A stretch of DNA of 64,000 nucleotides, from assembly GCA_014155875.1 (NCBI GenBank), contig JACEFZ010016149.1, positions 124,001 through 188,000 on the forward strand, written 5' to 3'. Within the stretch, counting starts at the first letter, position 1, and the number at the start of each line of letters is the position of its first letter. The position numbers and the translations under genes are program-made. The notes under the pieces were generated by a model. It was not told the DNA's origin. It saw only the letters and a program-made list of their open reading frames with translations, and ran no database searches. This stretch comes from Cepaea nemoralis. Its lineage: Eukaryota > Mollusca > Gastropoda > Stylommatophora > Helicidae. Below are positions 9,206 to 20,836 of this stretch, one piece after another.

Positions 9206-10339
9206 TGTCTATCTCCATCATGCATATCCAGCCAGAAAGTTGTTTGTTCTGCTTATGTCACAGCCTGGAAAAGCATCAGCTCATGGACTGAAACATTGAT
9301 CGCAGGATTGTGCTATAAGCATGATCGCTCCATCAGCAAATATGTTCTTTACTATTATATTACTTTTCCCACATTCTCCTTACATAATTCAAGGTTCACA
9401 ATGAATAAAAATTGACTCAATTGGCAGATTATTATTTTGGTAATTAATGTGGATATGGCAGATAAAATTATTGTTTGAAGTGTCAGCCACAGCTTTTTCA
9501 AGGACAGAAAAATCCAGGCGGCCTGCCGCGTGGTGGCAACTGAAAATTTCTACATGGCGCTTTAGTTTTCAGTTATTTTCTTTGTATTTGCAAAAATAAA
9601 TATGCTGATTCCTGAGAAAAACGGGCTGGCTCCTCACTTTATTCCACCTCTGAACTTTTTCTACGACTAACAGTAACATTTAATTCAATTTATCATTTTA
9701 TTGTTCCTTTCATTTGGCAACTGGTATTAAGTAATACTTTTTTGTGCTAACAAATTACTACTAAAAGAACATTCGTGAATGGTTGGATTTTAGTTTTCAT
9801 TGCCTGTTACAACATGTGTGGCAGGTAACAGCTTCTTTGAATCTCTTTTACGAGCCCCGGTGACACACTGGCATGTTAAACCTTACTGAAAGAGGCAGAA
9901 GCGTACACCTATTTAGGTGGTAGTCTTTCTATGTGAAGAAAAATTGCAAGGGGAACAGTGAGCACCAAACTTAGAATTTATAATTGTAACATGAATAATA
10001 ATGCATGGATCAGTAATATGGTGAATGACTGAAATGATTATTTTATTAATAAACTACAAACATTTATTTAATTGGTGCCTGCGAAAATAGTGAAAGTCAA
10101 TCACAGCCAAATGGGCGCCCATTATTTAGAATTCTTATCGCATATTTTTGGTTTTATTAGTTGTGGTTAGATTTAATCTCAGGTAGATTTTGCTGGGCAA
10201 TTTTACATTCAGTAGTTTGCCATTGTTTCTAAATGAGAAGTCAAGTCCACCTGACGTGTATGTGGAATAAAACTTGCAAACAGCGAGTGATTTGTACCTC
10301 TCTGCCAAACAGATACTTATTTGTATAGTTCAGTTGTAA
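9206..10339. other. Region without recognised genes
   Basis: I see only a weak SINE S2-like stretch (minus strand) around 10170-10240, containing the GTAGTTTGCCATTG block, and no coding potential. The DDX39B 5' non-coding exon and promoter could lie here or farther right, but I cannot locate them. Confidence 0.4.
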
Positions 10340-11728
10340 CACTTTGCTGACCAAATTCGATGACCAAAGTCGAATTAGCGACATGCGGATTTCAAACAGA
10401 CGGCCTTACCGATAGCCACTGAATCCGGCTTCATCCAGTTGTTTATATTATTCCAATATAGCTGCCTCCATGATTCATGCTGTTTAGAGCCGTTTAGAGT
10501 GTGCATTAGTGAAATTTTGTAACTGTTTGTGGCAAGTGAATATTCAGCATATTTGTCATGTCTGATGATGAAAACCAGACTTGTAGTATAGAGGATTCTG
10601 CCTCTGCCAGCAAATTTGAAGCTGAAAGCGATGATTCTTGGCTAAGCAGAGATGCTGTAGTGAATGATATGACTGAAAGTAGCTACAACGATGTTGAATA
10701 GATGACGGATGTGATGAAGGTACGCCGAAGAAATAAGTGGGCATGGCAAGAGACCAGAACATTTCTAAGGCTGAAAATGTTTGGAAATGGGAAAAGGCTC
10801 CTCAAAATGAACTTATTGAGCTTGACAATCTTCCTCCATACATAGAACAACAGGGTGTTATCTCATCTCGTCTCTCTCATCTCATCATGTTCCTCTTGTA
10901 CCTTGTGGTGTCGAGGTGAAGTATAAACATCATGAGAGTGCCCAATTATGGGCTTCATATATCGATATTCCCATGGACTCTGCTATTCCCTTCGTCCAAC
11001 ATTTAAGTGGTCACCCTCTTCCTCTGTTTCCATCTGGTGTGTACATCATTGCTTGTTGTGGTATGTCAGGGGTGTTATGTCAGGGTGTTTATGTCAGACA
11101 CAATTGGGTTTATGCCCATTAATTTTTTCAAACTTATTTTCCCTGACACTGCCATAGATCTGATCAACAGGTATGGTGAAAATCATCTTTCTCAGTACAC
11201 TTTGCCAAATACAAAAAGTTTACTTGCGATCATACTGATGCAATTGAAATTTCTGCATTCATATGCCTTCAGATTGGTATGGGAATGTTGTAAAACAGCA
11301 GTTTCAGACTACTGGTGTAAGAATTTTTGGCTGAGTGAAACAGCATATTCGAAGGCCACGAGTCGAAACAGATACCAACAGCTTCACAGAAATCATTTCT
11401 GACAATAATGATTTGAGCTTATTTTATTCATCGCCAAACCATGTCCCTAATATTTTATATGCTTTCACATTGAACAAATTCACTAAAAACTAGGAAAAGA
11501 TGGTTTTAAAACATCTGAAATTTCTATAGGCAAACAAATTCGAGATGGCCACCATGATCATGTGACAAATTTGCATAAAATATATTTTTTCATGTCATGG
11601 TGCTCTGAAAATTTCAAAACCCTATGTTTGTAAATTTAATTTTTAAAAACCAGTCATTTGTAAATAAATCCTCAAAAACCCTTGGTAAAGGGAGACAGTA
11701 ATGCTCTGGATTGCTGGTCAGTAAAGTG
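10340..11728 (+). mobile_element. Degenerate, internally deleted piggyBac transposon
   Basis: Ends CACTTTGCTGACC (10340) and GGTCAGTAAAGTG (to 11728) form a 13-bp inverted repeat with one mismatch. The right flank is TTAA (11729-11732) and the left is a mutated GTAA. At 1.39 kb it is about half the length of an autonomous element. Confidence 0.75.
10559..11402 (+). pseudogene. piggyBac transposase relic (N-terminal part)
   Basis: A start at 10559 opens an acidic N-terminus (MSDDENQTCS...) typical of PGBD proteins, then stops. In another frame, about 11110-11402, the block INFFKLIFPDTAIDLINRY, later YWCKNFWLSETAYSKATSR, corresponds to the conserved start of the piggyBac DDE domain region. The catalytic aspartates are absent because the element is deleted downstream. 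Several frame changes and stops make it non-functional. Confidence 0.75.
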
Positions 11729-11732
11729 TTAA

Positions 11733-12239
11733 CAGTTAAATTTATACAAGAGACAAGAACATTGCAGTTACTAGTTATAGACATATTTCACGTGAACGAA
11801 AAAAGAAGGTTCAGTTTTATTATTATTAACCCACGGAAAGCTAATTGGCCCACATGGTTTGCTCACTTTGAAATTTCTAGGGATCAATTACTCCAAGCAT
11901 TAATTAGTCATCATCATCATGTGCCATACCGATAAGCGTGGGCGGACATGTTTTGGTATCACACAATTGATAGCCTATTATTCCGAATATCATACTGTAC
12001 TTCTCTTGTGTCACAATAAATTAGCATAAAGAAGATATGTCAGAATACATGATCACCGAATTAAAATGTAAAGCCAGTAAAGGGGCGCAGCAATGCAGTG
12101 CAATATTCAGCTACCTCTTTTTCTTTTCCTTTGATCAGATATATCGAGAGTACAAAATTCCCTGATTATTTCAAGATCGCATTAAAACAAAACAATTATT
12201 AGATATTTCCAAGCAATGTAGACATAAAACTGACAAAGT
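11733..12239. other. No recognised gene; short LINE remnants
   Basis: A LINE tail-like stretch (ATATTTCACGTGAACGAAAA) lies near 11780. An RTE-like 3' end (CATCATGTGCCATACCGATA) lies near 11915. Nothing else is supported. Confidence 0.4.
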
Positions 12240-12720
12240 AGCGTTTTCCATCGTGCCGTGACCCGAAATTGAACCGGAAGTTATGTACCACGTCACCCTG
12301 GACTTTTCCATTGCGTCGTCAAAAATGGCTTCTGTAAAACCCATTCATGCTTCCCACGTCATTCATTCATTCAGATATCACGTGACAATAACAGACATCA
12401 TCTGGGGTTTTCCAGGAAAGGTCAGTTTAATATTCTGTGCACAGCGATTGGTTGAAATTATCATAGCTTTTTAACACATTTAATTATTTGATGTAAATTA
12501 AGTAATTTTATGTTTTAAAGCTTGTGTACATAACCTGTACATTTTTTTATGTATATTCGAATTCTGCACCCATTTTTACATTTATATGGAAAGTTTCATT
12601 GATTATGGTCAACTATGGTGGTAGAAAAAAATTATTTCTGCTGACATGTTTCGTCTTTGTTCATGAAAAGCAAAGATGGCGGCCGACGTGGATACCGATC
12701 GCAATCCGATAACATCCTGC
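12240..12720. promoter_or_regulatory. Possible promoter-like segment (ETS and YY1-type motifs)
   Basis: ACCGGAAGT at about 12272 is an ETS consensus. CAAAGATGGCGGC at about 12670 is a YY1-type motif often found just downstream of housekeeping start sites. Both lie upstream of the minus-strand helicase exon. No exon could be tied to them, so this is a weak inference from motifs only. Confidence 0.2.
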
Positions 12721-12765
12721 AATTTGAACTAGTAAACTTAAAGAGAATACGTATTTAAAGATCGA

Positions 12766-12860
12766 AGTAACTATACACAAAATTTTGTGAGTAGTATGAG
12801 CCGCTATATACAAAAATGTGTGGCTGGTCACATGATTATTCAACTGGTCACGTGATGTCT
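12766..12860. repeat. Short palindromic MITE-like repeat (relative at 21290-21410)
   Basis: CTATACACAAAATTTTGTG, GAGCCGCTAT and GGCTGGTCAC blocks recur in inverse order at 21290-21370. Inner inverted repeats suggest a small non-autonomous DNA element. Confidence 0.45.
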
Positions 12861-12907
12861 AACTTCCTTTTGACTACATTATTAATGTTCGTGGAGCTAT
12901 CATTGTG

Positions 12908-12979
12908 TTCTCAGTGGTGTAGTGGTTAGTATCTCCGCCTGTCACCAGGGAGGCTGGGGTTCGACTCCCCGCTAGCCAA
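12908..12979 (+). tRNA. tRNA-Asp(GTC)-like pseudogene or SINE head
   Basis: The D arm (AGTGGTTAGTATC), anticodon loop CTGTCAC and T arm (GGGGTTCGACTCCCC) follow tRNA-Asp. The acceptor stem pairs at only about half its positions and the anticodon stem has two mismatches. It is followed by a T run. Probably not a working tRNA. Confidence 0.55.
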
Positions 12980-13015
12980 TTTTTTTTTTCATTATTTAAA
13001 TTTTTAATCAGTCAA

Positions 13016-13270
13016 TCAGGTGCCGTCTCCACAATGAAGGTTGGCTGCAATGGATCTCCAACACTGTCTTTCGCCTTGGCTGTACATTGTCAGGCTGATG
13101 TTCGTCCATCTCTTGATGTTATCTTCCCACTTGTATCGTTGTCTAACTCTTGCTCGCTTGCCCTCAACCTTGCCCTCCAGTATGATTTTTATAAGAGTAT
13201 CATGTATTTTAACAATAACATGGCCGAAATATTTCACTTGCGTCCTCTATTTCTTCCGTCAACTCTCTCG
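13016..13270 (-). pseudogene. 3' fragment of an RTE/BovB-like LINE
   Basis: The minus strand encodes KYFGHVIVKIHDTL, EGKVEGKRARVRQRYKWED and NIKRWTNISL, the diagnostic C-terminal segment after the RT thumb, ending at a stop at 13016. Everything upstream of it is missing. Confidence 0.7.
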
Positions 13271-13626
13271 CTCTCTCTTCATTCCCAGTTTTTCTAGGAC
13301 CTCTGCATTTTGATTTTGATTTGTTTTTGTTTCCATAAAATACAACATATTATTCGTCTGTACATATCCACATCTCCAGGGCTTCTAAGCGACTCTCTAG
13401 TTGCTTGTTTTAGGAACTAAAATATAGAAGTGAGAAACTCGAAGCATCTGAATAAAGTGTTCTCTATGGGTGTGCGGTAGCTGCCGTGGGGGGGCCACCC
13501 CCAGGAAACGACGGAGTGATCAAGTCTCGGATGAATCCAATAGATGTCTTTGTGAATTTTATTTGCCAAATAAAATATCACTATACGTAGAGTGTGTCCT
13601 TTTCGACAAATATTGTCTTTGTGAGG

Positions 13627-14073
13627 TTTCTTCTTCTTCGTTCATCCGGAGTTTTTTTTCGGATGTGATTGCGTTGTGCCTGTTTACAGCAGAGCTGCGT
13701 TCTTGCGCCGTTAGGCCGACACATCCGACTTCTGCGGGCATTTGTTGACCGGGTTAACCTTCCCGGGGGTTTCTTAGGACGTTTGACTCTCACTGTTGTG
13801 GTGTTATCCCCCATCCCAGCTGGTCCATATAGAACAGCCAAAGATCCTGGTCAGCCCTCAAGGGAAGGCAGGGGCAGACCATGGGCATTCCCCGCCATCC
13901 AAGGAGGCTTCCATACTTGCAGAGCCGATACATAGCGCTCTGGTACTGGGCTCACCCAAGGAATCGTCACGTCCTGCACATGGCTGCTTAGCCTCACTTC
14001 CGTATATTGGGCCTTCCGTTCACCATAGGCTGTTCTTCCGGAAACCAGAAGTATGCAGTCTGCAGATGACATC
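13627..14073 (-). repeat. Interspersed repeat family A, near-complete 3' part
   Basis: On the minus strand it shows open, unrecognised coding-like text (including WKPPWMAGNAHGLPLPSLEG), then CTCCGGATGAACGAAG and a GAA tail at 13627. Copies lie at 2723, 23880, 29920/30663 and 42320. The tail resembles that of the RNase-H LINE, so a LINE-mobilised origin is plausible. Class unknown. Confidence 0.65.
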
Positions 14074-14460
14074 CACACAGTGAGCTTTCGATTCGGACTT
14101 TCCATGTAATGGATTTGCTATCCAAGCAATATTCCATTTCGTGCCACTAGGACACTTTTCCACCTTTTATGAAGCCCACACAGTGGGCTTTTGATTCTGA
14201 CTTTCCACGTAATGGATTTGCTATCCAAGCAATATTCCATTTCGTGCCACTAGGACACTTTTCCACCTTTTATGAAGCCCACACAATGGGCTTTTGATTC
14301 GGACTTTCCACGTAATGGATTTGCTATCCAAGCAATATTCCATTTCGTGCCACTAGGACACTTTTCCACCTTTTATGAAGCCCACACAGCGAGCTTTCGA
14401 TTTGGACTTTCCACATAATGGATTTGCTATCCAAGCAATATTCCATTTCATGCCTCTGGG
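14074..14460 (-). repeat. Tandem repeat, 103-bp unit, ~4 copies
   Basis: Units starting CACACAGTG recur at 14074, 14177, 14280 and 14383. They form the 5' part of repeat family A. A homologous shorter array precedes the family A copy at 42045-42320. Confidence 0.85.
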
Positions 14461-14495
14461 TCTTCATGCACCTTTAAATGTCAACCTGTATGTAG

Positions 14496-14700
14496 TTAAA
14501 GTAAGCTGCGGTCAACTTGAGCTTGTTGATATCTCCATAGAGCTTGTCCTTCAAATGAAGCAGGTGTGGGCCAAAATATCTTTCTCTGTTCTGCATACGT
14601 TGGGCAATCCTGCAGCAAATGTTTTGCTGTCATTTTTCCAGTTCTACAATTACATTCATCGGTATCTCCTATCTTTAGTTTATTGAACAAGTGGTATTTC
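14496..14700 (-). pseudogene. LINE C-terminal zinc-knuckle segment
   Basis: The frame contains CNCRTGKMTAKHLLQDCPTY, a C-x-C...H...C motif found after RNase H in this LINE group, and ends at a stop at 14496. It is out of frame with the RNase H part at 14770, so an indel lies between 14700 and 14770. Confidence 0.7.
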
Positions 14701-14769
14701 AGCCTGTTATGTCCTGTGCGGAGTCTGAAGATTGCTACTTGTTCTCTTCGGTCGAGTTTGTAATATGCA

Positions 14770-15531
14770 TCATCCTTCTGATGGCCTGGATGCTCTAGAT
14801 TCCCATTTGGTTCTATAAGTGCTTTTTATCAACCTCTTTGCCTCATTATAGGTTATGTCTATGTCAGGCTGTGGTAGTCGTCCGCCCTCTTTTGCCAGTC
14901 TGTCAGCCTCTTCGTTTCCAGGTATACTGCAATGTGATGGGATCCACTGTATTACAACTTTTTTGGATTTCTGGCATAGACCATGGAGTGCTGCTCTTAG
15001 GTCAGTTAGTTCTGTGCTGTTATTGCTCTTGAGTATTGAGACAGCTGACTTTGCATCTGTGAAGATAGCTATTTGCTTCTCTTTATTTTCCTCCATCAGG
15101 AGCATTTCTGCTGCAGTTTTCAAAGCCTCTACCTCCGCTTTGAAGTTACTTGAAAATTTTCCAGTTGCCATTGAATGTGTTTTTTTCACTCCATTTTTTA
15201 AATTTAGGAGAATTCCTCCTCCTCCATTCTCTATTGAATTTTTGGCTGATCCATCTGTATATGCATGGGTCCAATTCCTGCTTGGGTAATGTTCTTTTAT
15301 GTAGTTTAGGGTTATTTCTCTTCTTTCGGTTTCATGCTGAGTGTTCTTTTTCTCAATACCAGGAATGTTTTCTATCATCTCAGGCAGTTGCTGCTGTCTC
15401 CAAGCTGGGAAGTTGTGTGCATTGTGTATGGGCTTGACTGTTGATATGTTAAGTATAGGATCTGCCCTAATCCTTCGTTTTGCAGTTTCTACAAAGTTGC
15501 TACGCTTCAGTCTTCCCTTTCCAAAACCATT
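14770..15531 (-). pseudogene. RNase H domain of the outer LINE (3' portion of split ORF2)
   Basis: The frame carries AYTDGSAKNSIENGG (first catalytic Asp), the Glu in FKAEVEALKTA, TDAKSAVSIL (second Asp) and IQWIPSHCSIPGNEEADRLA (final His and Asp region). Upstream it is open to 15531 and continues the amino-acid line broken off at 18053 (YNRF on both sides of the nested insertion). RNase H degrades the RNA strand during target-primed reverse transcription. Confidence 0.8.
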
Positions 15532-15543
15532 AAATCTGTTGTA
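15532..15543. repeat. Target-site duplication, left copy (AAATCTGTTGTA)
   Basis: This 12-mer recurs exactly at 18041-18052, on each side of the plus-strand LINE copy. Confidence 0.9.
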
Positions 15544-18040
15544 AAGATAGCAATATCAAAATTAGTCCAGAGAATCAACAAGAGATTCGAGAGAAACGAC
15601 AACATACAGGACAGAAGGAAATAGTACATGAGGTTCTGGAGGCACCCATCACAATCAGCGAACTGGAGCTAGCCATATCAAAACTGAAAATGAGAAAGTC
15701 ACCAGGAGCTGATGGTATCTCCAATGAAATGATCAGGAATCTAGGAACAGAGGCCAAAACAAAGCTGTTGCAGATCTTCAATAACAGCTGGACCTTAGGC
15801 AGTGTTTCCACAAGCCTGGAGAGAAGCAATCATGATACCCCTCCTAAAATCAGGGAAAGATGGTTCCATTGCCTCTAGCTACAGACCAATTAGCCTCACC
15901 AGCTGTCTCTGCAAAACACTGGAGCGCATCATTCAATCACAGACTGCAGTGGTACATTGAAAGTAAAAACATCCTTGTGCCACAGCAGGCTGGCTTTAGG
16001 CAGTGCTACTCTACGGAAGATCAGACAACCTACCTCTCTCAAGAAATTGAGGATGCATTTCCAAGAGAAGAAGCTGGTGCTTGCGGCATGGATAGATCTG
16101 AAGAAAGCCTTTGACAAAGTCTGGAAAGAAGGTCTGATGAAGAAACTGAGAAACTGCAAGTCAATGGAAGAATGTACAAATGGGTGAAAGCATACTTGCA
16201 CAACAGAAGAGCCCGAGTACAGATAGACGGACTCAAGAGCAAGAAAGTACTACTGCGTCACGGTGTCCCCCAGGGCGGAGTCTTGTCCCCCACACTTTTT
16301 CTAATCTTCATCAATGATCTTGTTGCTCACCTACCGCATGGAATTAAAGCGGCAATGTACGCCGATGACCTGGTTCTATGGAGCACAAATGAATATGCAT
16401 CAGTGGCCACTAGATTGCTACAAAGAGCTGTAGATACATTTGCTGCATGGGCAAATAGATGGTGTGTCAGCATAAACACTGACAAGTGCAGCACCACCCT
16501 ATTTACCCTCTCTCCAAAACAAAAGGCAGGGATCATCCAGATAAATGGAACACCCCTAAGAGAAGATAAAGAACCAACATACCTTGGAGTAACATTTGAT
16601 GCAAGCTGACATGGAGAAAGCACATCAACAAAGCAGTAGCAAAAGCCAGAAGGAAAATAGCCATCCTGAGAAAGCTAAGTGGAACCACATGGGGAGCCAG
16701 TACGAAAATACTTAGCAAAGTTTACCAACAGAGCATACGACCACACCTGGAATATGGGTCAACTGCGTGGTGTTCAGCATCAATACCACACTACAAGAGT
16801 TGGACAAGGTGCAAAATCAAGCACTTAGAGTCACCACAGGAGGGATGAGATCAACCCCTATAGTGGAAATGGAGAAGATGGGGAGGACACAGGCACTGAG
16901 TGAGCGCAGAGATACGAAAACGCTAATACAAGCAGAAAAGTTCCTCAGCTTGCCAGGCCACCCTATGAAGAACAGATTCGAAAACCTAGCTATGGGGGCG
17001 GTTGAAAAGAAGTAGTTTTATCCACCAGGCCAAACGACTCTGCAGAGAAACCACTGATCTGCCCACAGTTGGTATCCCCCTAACAACTATTCCAGAGCGA
17101 ACTCCATGGAAAGATGAGCATAGACTATCATTACAAATCCAGACAAAAGTGAGAGGAATATTTGACAAGGAAGAACAGAACAGTGTGCAGCGCAGAACAG
17201 CCACTCTCAGCTTCCTTGATGAAGAATACCCACAGGACCTCTGGATCCGAGTCTACACAGATGGGTCAGCACAAAATGCTGTTCGAATGGAGGAGCGGGA
17301 GTGTACATAGAATACCCAAATAATACTAGGGACACAGCCAGAGTACCGACAGGAAAGTACTGCCATAACTATGATGCCGAAATTGAGGCCAATCAAGATA
17401 GCAACAGAGAAATTATTAAATAACAGCAATGGTACACAACCTGTGGTGCTACTAACAGATGCAAAATCAGTACTCGAGGCGCTCCTCTCTGGGAAATTGC
17501 CAGTACTAAGGACACTACTTTCTGAACTTAGCAGTCAGCATAAAGTCACCATACAGTGGATACCATCCCACTGTGGAGTACCCGGAAACGACAGAGCTGA
17601 TCAATTGGCTAAGGAAGGAGCCAAAGAGGAACAGCCTGATGTGCCCGTTACATACCACCAAAAGAAAAGAATGATCAAATCAGTCAGAAAGCCACCAAAA
17701 CCTGCTCAAGATGACTACCACATTATGGACAGACCAGAACAAGTCATTATTCTGCGCCTCAGAACAGGACACAATAGATTACGCAACCACATGTATACAA
17801 AATTCAAGATTGGTGAAACAGCCATGTGCACATGTGGATTGGCGTCGCAGACAGCAGAGCACATACTCCAAGACTGCCCAAAATATAACATATCTAGGCA
17901 AACCTTCTGGCCTAGAGAGACGACGGTGGAAGATAAACTCTATGGACCACTGTGTGAACTGAAAAAAACAGTTCAATTCATGCAAGAGACGACATTGCAG
18001 ATATAGACATATTTCAAGCGAACGAAAGAAGAAGAGGAAG
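15544..18040 (+). mobile_element. 5'-truncated nested LINE copy of the same family
   Basis: It starts inside the RT-upstream region and ends in TTTCAAGCGAACGAAAGAAG plus a GAA-rich tail at 18040. It is flanked by an exact 12-bp duplication. It landed in the coding frame of the outer, minus-strand element of the same family. Confidence 0.9.
15570..18006 (+). pseudogene. Broken RT-RNase H frame of the nested LINE
   Basis: In order, and in changing frames: KLKMRKSPGADGISNEMI, QAGFRQCYSTEDQTTYLSQE, AAWIDLKKAFDKVW, HGVPQGGVLSPTLFLIFIND, MYADDLVLW (RT catalytic Asp pair) and YLGVTFDAS with a stop near 16609. Then come RVYTDGSAQNAV and TDAKSVLEALL of RNase H, VTIQWIPSHCGVPGNDRADQ, and the knuckle CTCGLASQTAEHILQDCPKY. 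At least four frame breaks (near 15830, 16609, 17010, 17310) disable it. Confidence 0.85.
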
Positions 18041-18052
18041 AAATCTGTTGTA
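18041..18052. repeat. Target-site duplication, right copy
   Basis: Exact partner of 15532-15543. The length fits the staggered cut of an APE-type LINE endonuclease. Confidence 0.9.
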
Positions 18053-20836
18053 CATAGGGTGGTCTGTCAATCTTCTAAATTTTTCTGCTTGTTGCTGGGC
18101 TCTGCTATCTCTTCTATCCTGCATTGGTTGTAAACAAGTGATCTTTTCTAGTTCATTAATAGGCGTTGTCTTCAGGCTTCCAGTTATGATTCGCATTCCT
18201 TGGTTTTGGACTCTACTTATTTTGTTAAAGTTTGACTTAGCTGCTGTTGCCCAAGCTGCAATGCCATATTCCAGTACTGGCCTCACCCGTCCAGTATATA
18301 ACTTCTTGAGAACTTTCTCATCTGCTCCCCACGTTGTACCAGCAAGCTTTTTCATGATTGCCATTCTCTGCCTTGCTCTTGTTCGATTTTTCTCAACCTG
18401 TGTCTTCCATGTCAGGCGACGATCAAAGGTGACTCCTAGATAGTTTGGATTTTCTTCATGGCGCAATATTTTTCCATTCAATACCAGCTTAGGTTGCTGA
18501 GTTTTATTTGAGAGGGAGAACACTGTGCATGTTGTTTTCTCCTCACTTATCTTCACTAGCCATGATTTTGACCAGTCCTCTAGCGCTAATAAGGCTTGCT
18601 GTATTCTGCTGTTAGCTGTACTAATATATTCTTCAGATGTCCATATGGCTAGGTCATCTGCAAAGGAGGATGTGTGTACTCTGGCTGGAAAATTTTCTGT
18701 GATGTCATTTATATATGCTAGGAATAATGTTGGTGAAAGAACTCCTCCTTGGGGGACACCTTGCTCCAGCAGCATCATTTTGCTTGTTTGTCCTTGTACT
18801 TTTGTCCTGGCAGTTCTGTTCTCAAGGTAGTGGCTGATCCATTTATACATTTTTCCACAAACATGCATGTTTTGCAGTTTTACTTTCAGTCCTTCCTTCC
18901 ATACTTTATCAAATGCTTTTTCTAAATCTATCCAGACTGCTAGTGTGTGCTTTTTCTCTTGGAAGGCATCCTCTATTTCCTGAGCTATATAGGTTATTTG
19001 ATCTTCAGTGGATCTGTATTTTCTGAATCCTGCTTGGTGTGGTGTTAAGAGTTTGTTTTCTTCCAGATGCCATGTTAGCCTGCCATTGATAATGCGTTCC
19101 ATTAATTTTCCTACACAGCTCAGTAGACTGATAGGTCGATAGCCATTTGGTTCTTCCAGGTCTTTTCCTTTCTTTGGGACTGGTATTAGTATAGCTTCCT
19201 TCCATGCCTGTGGGACTATTCCTCTCTTCCAGCTGTTATTTAGGACTGCTAGTAGTTTCTTCTTTGCCTTGGTGCCTAGTCCTATTAGCATTTCATTTGT
19301 GATTCCATCCTTTCCTGGTGATTTCTTCTTTTTTAGGGTATTCATTGCCTGTTCCATTTCTTCCATTGTTAGATTTGCCATCATATATTCTGCTGCTGTC
19401 TCTGTATTTCTATGATGTATCTGTTTGTCTTTGATTGCTTTCTTCTGTTCGGTTGTAATATCAATGTGGTTTGCATTTGCATAGTGTTCCATTAGTGCAT
19501 TTGCAGCCTTTTTGCCTGTAAGCAAGGCATTTCCTTGTTTAATTGTTATTTGTTTGTTTCTAGGTCCTTCATTGTTCATGGCTTTCACTAGTTTCCATAG
19601 TTTGTTTCCATCCCTGTCAAAATTCAGGTTTTCTGTTTTTTCCCTCCAACAATCTCTTGTTGTTTGATTTACTGTTCTTTTATATTTTGCTGAGATGGCT
19701 TTGAGAGAGATGTTTGCTTCAATTGTTTGTTCTCTCTCTGCTGTCTTCCTGGCATCTTCAACTTTGTCCTCCAAACTTTGTAGTTCTTCAGTCCAGTATG
19801 GTTTGTAATTTTTCCTCGCTCCTCTTGGAATGGACTCAGTGGCTGCCTGTATTATCGCTCTGTTTAGACTTTCCACCATTTGCTTTATGTTGCCATATCG
19901 TGTATTTATGTTTTCACAATATTTGTCTGTTAGTATGGCAAATCTGTCCCAATCTGCTCGTTTGTAATTCCAGCGGGGCAAGGGCTTTTGCTCCTGTGGA
20001 ACATACTCCATATTCATTTCAAGCTTGATTGGTCTGTGGTCACTACCTGCTAATTGGTCCAGCACATGGCGATCGATTTTGTGGAGGATGTCTCCTGTGC
20101 AGAAAGCTAAGTCTGGAGTAGAAGTGGTAAGCCATCTTCTGGAGTAGAAGCTCGGTGTGTCATCCGCTTTGTTGAGTAGATGGAGATTTGAGTCTATTTC
20201 CCAGTCCTCCAATTCATCTCCTCTTTTGTCAGTATCTGGGTATCCCCATCTTTCTGAACGGCTATTAAAGTCTCCGACAATAATGCAGTTTGTGTCAGTT
20301 ATTTTCATGTTTGAGAGTGTAAGGTCCTTATCTGCTGGGCTATACAGATTGTAGATTCTTATTTTCACGTCCTTTATCATTATGTCAACACCTATAATTT
20401 CCGTTTGGTTGTCAGAGATCACAGATACTTCGCTGCAAGGTATTGTATTTCGTGTAAGTATTAGAACTCCTCCTTTGTGTCCTTCGCGGTCGAAACGTGT
20501 GGCCTGATATCCTCTGACTGAGAATTTGTGATTGGCGTTGAGGTGTGTCTCTTGAATGCATGCCACATCTATTCTATCTTTATGAAGACGATGTGTTAGG
20601 GAGTCTTTCTTCTTGTAAACTCCTTCGGCATTCCACTGTAGTATGTTGAGTGTCCGGGGTATTTGGTCAATAGCTCTTAACCTACTCCTCTGTGCCTTGA
20701 CTCCACAGCACAGGGGAAGGTGACCACCAGTAGTCATGGGTGGACCCCCTCGAGGCAGGGGGCCCGGCACTATCACCGCCTGATGGGACTTCACGGGATT
20801 AGCACCATATCGATTAATTTTGATTTGTGACATCAT
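18053..20836 (-). pseudogene. LINE ORF2: APE-type endonuclease and reverse transcriptase (interrupted)
   Basis: Over 900 residues stay open. The endonuclease starts at LNILQWNAEGV (about residue 63) and includes CIQETHL (about 93), VGDFNSRSERWG (about 187) and GSDHRPI (about 264). The RT shows KKKSPGKDGITNEML, PISLLSCVGKL, QAGFRKYRSTEDQ, VWIDLEKAFDKVW, QGVPQGGVLSPTLFLAYIND and SFADDLAIW, then YLGVTFDRRLTWK. It makes the nick and copies element RNA at the target. The frame is intact up to DHPMYNRF, where the nested copy begins; its continuation lies at 15531. Before that insertion this was probably an open ORF2. Confidence 0.9.

Noticed and set aside
12668..12720. First exon starting in CAAAGATGGCGGCC
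   Set aside because: The frame stops after 18 codons and no convincing donor follows. Kept only as a promoter-type motif.
12908..12979. Functional tRNA-Asp gene
   Set aside because: The acceptor and anticodon stems have too many mismatches, although the T arm and anticodon are recognisable.
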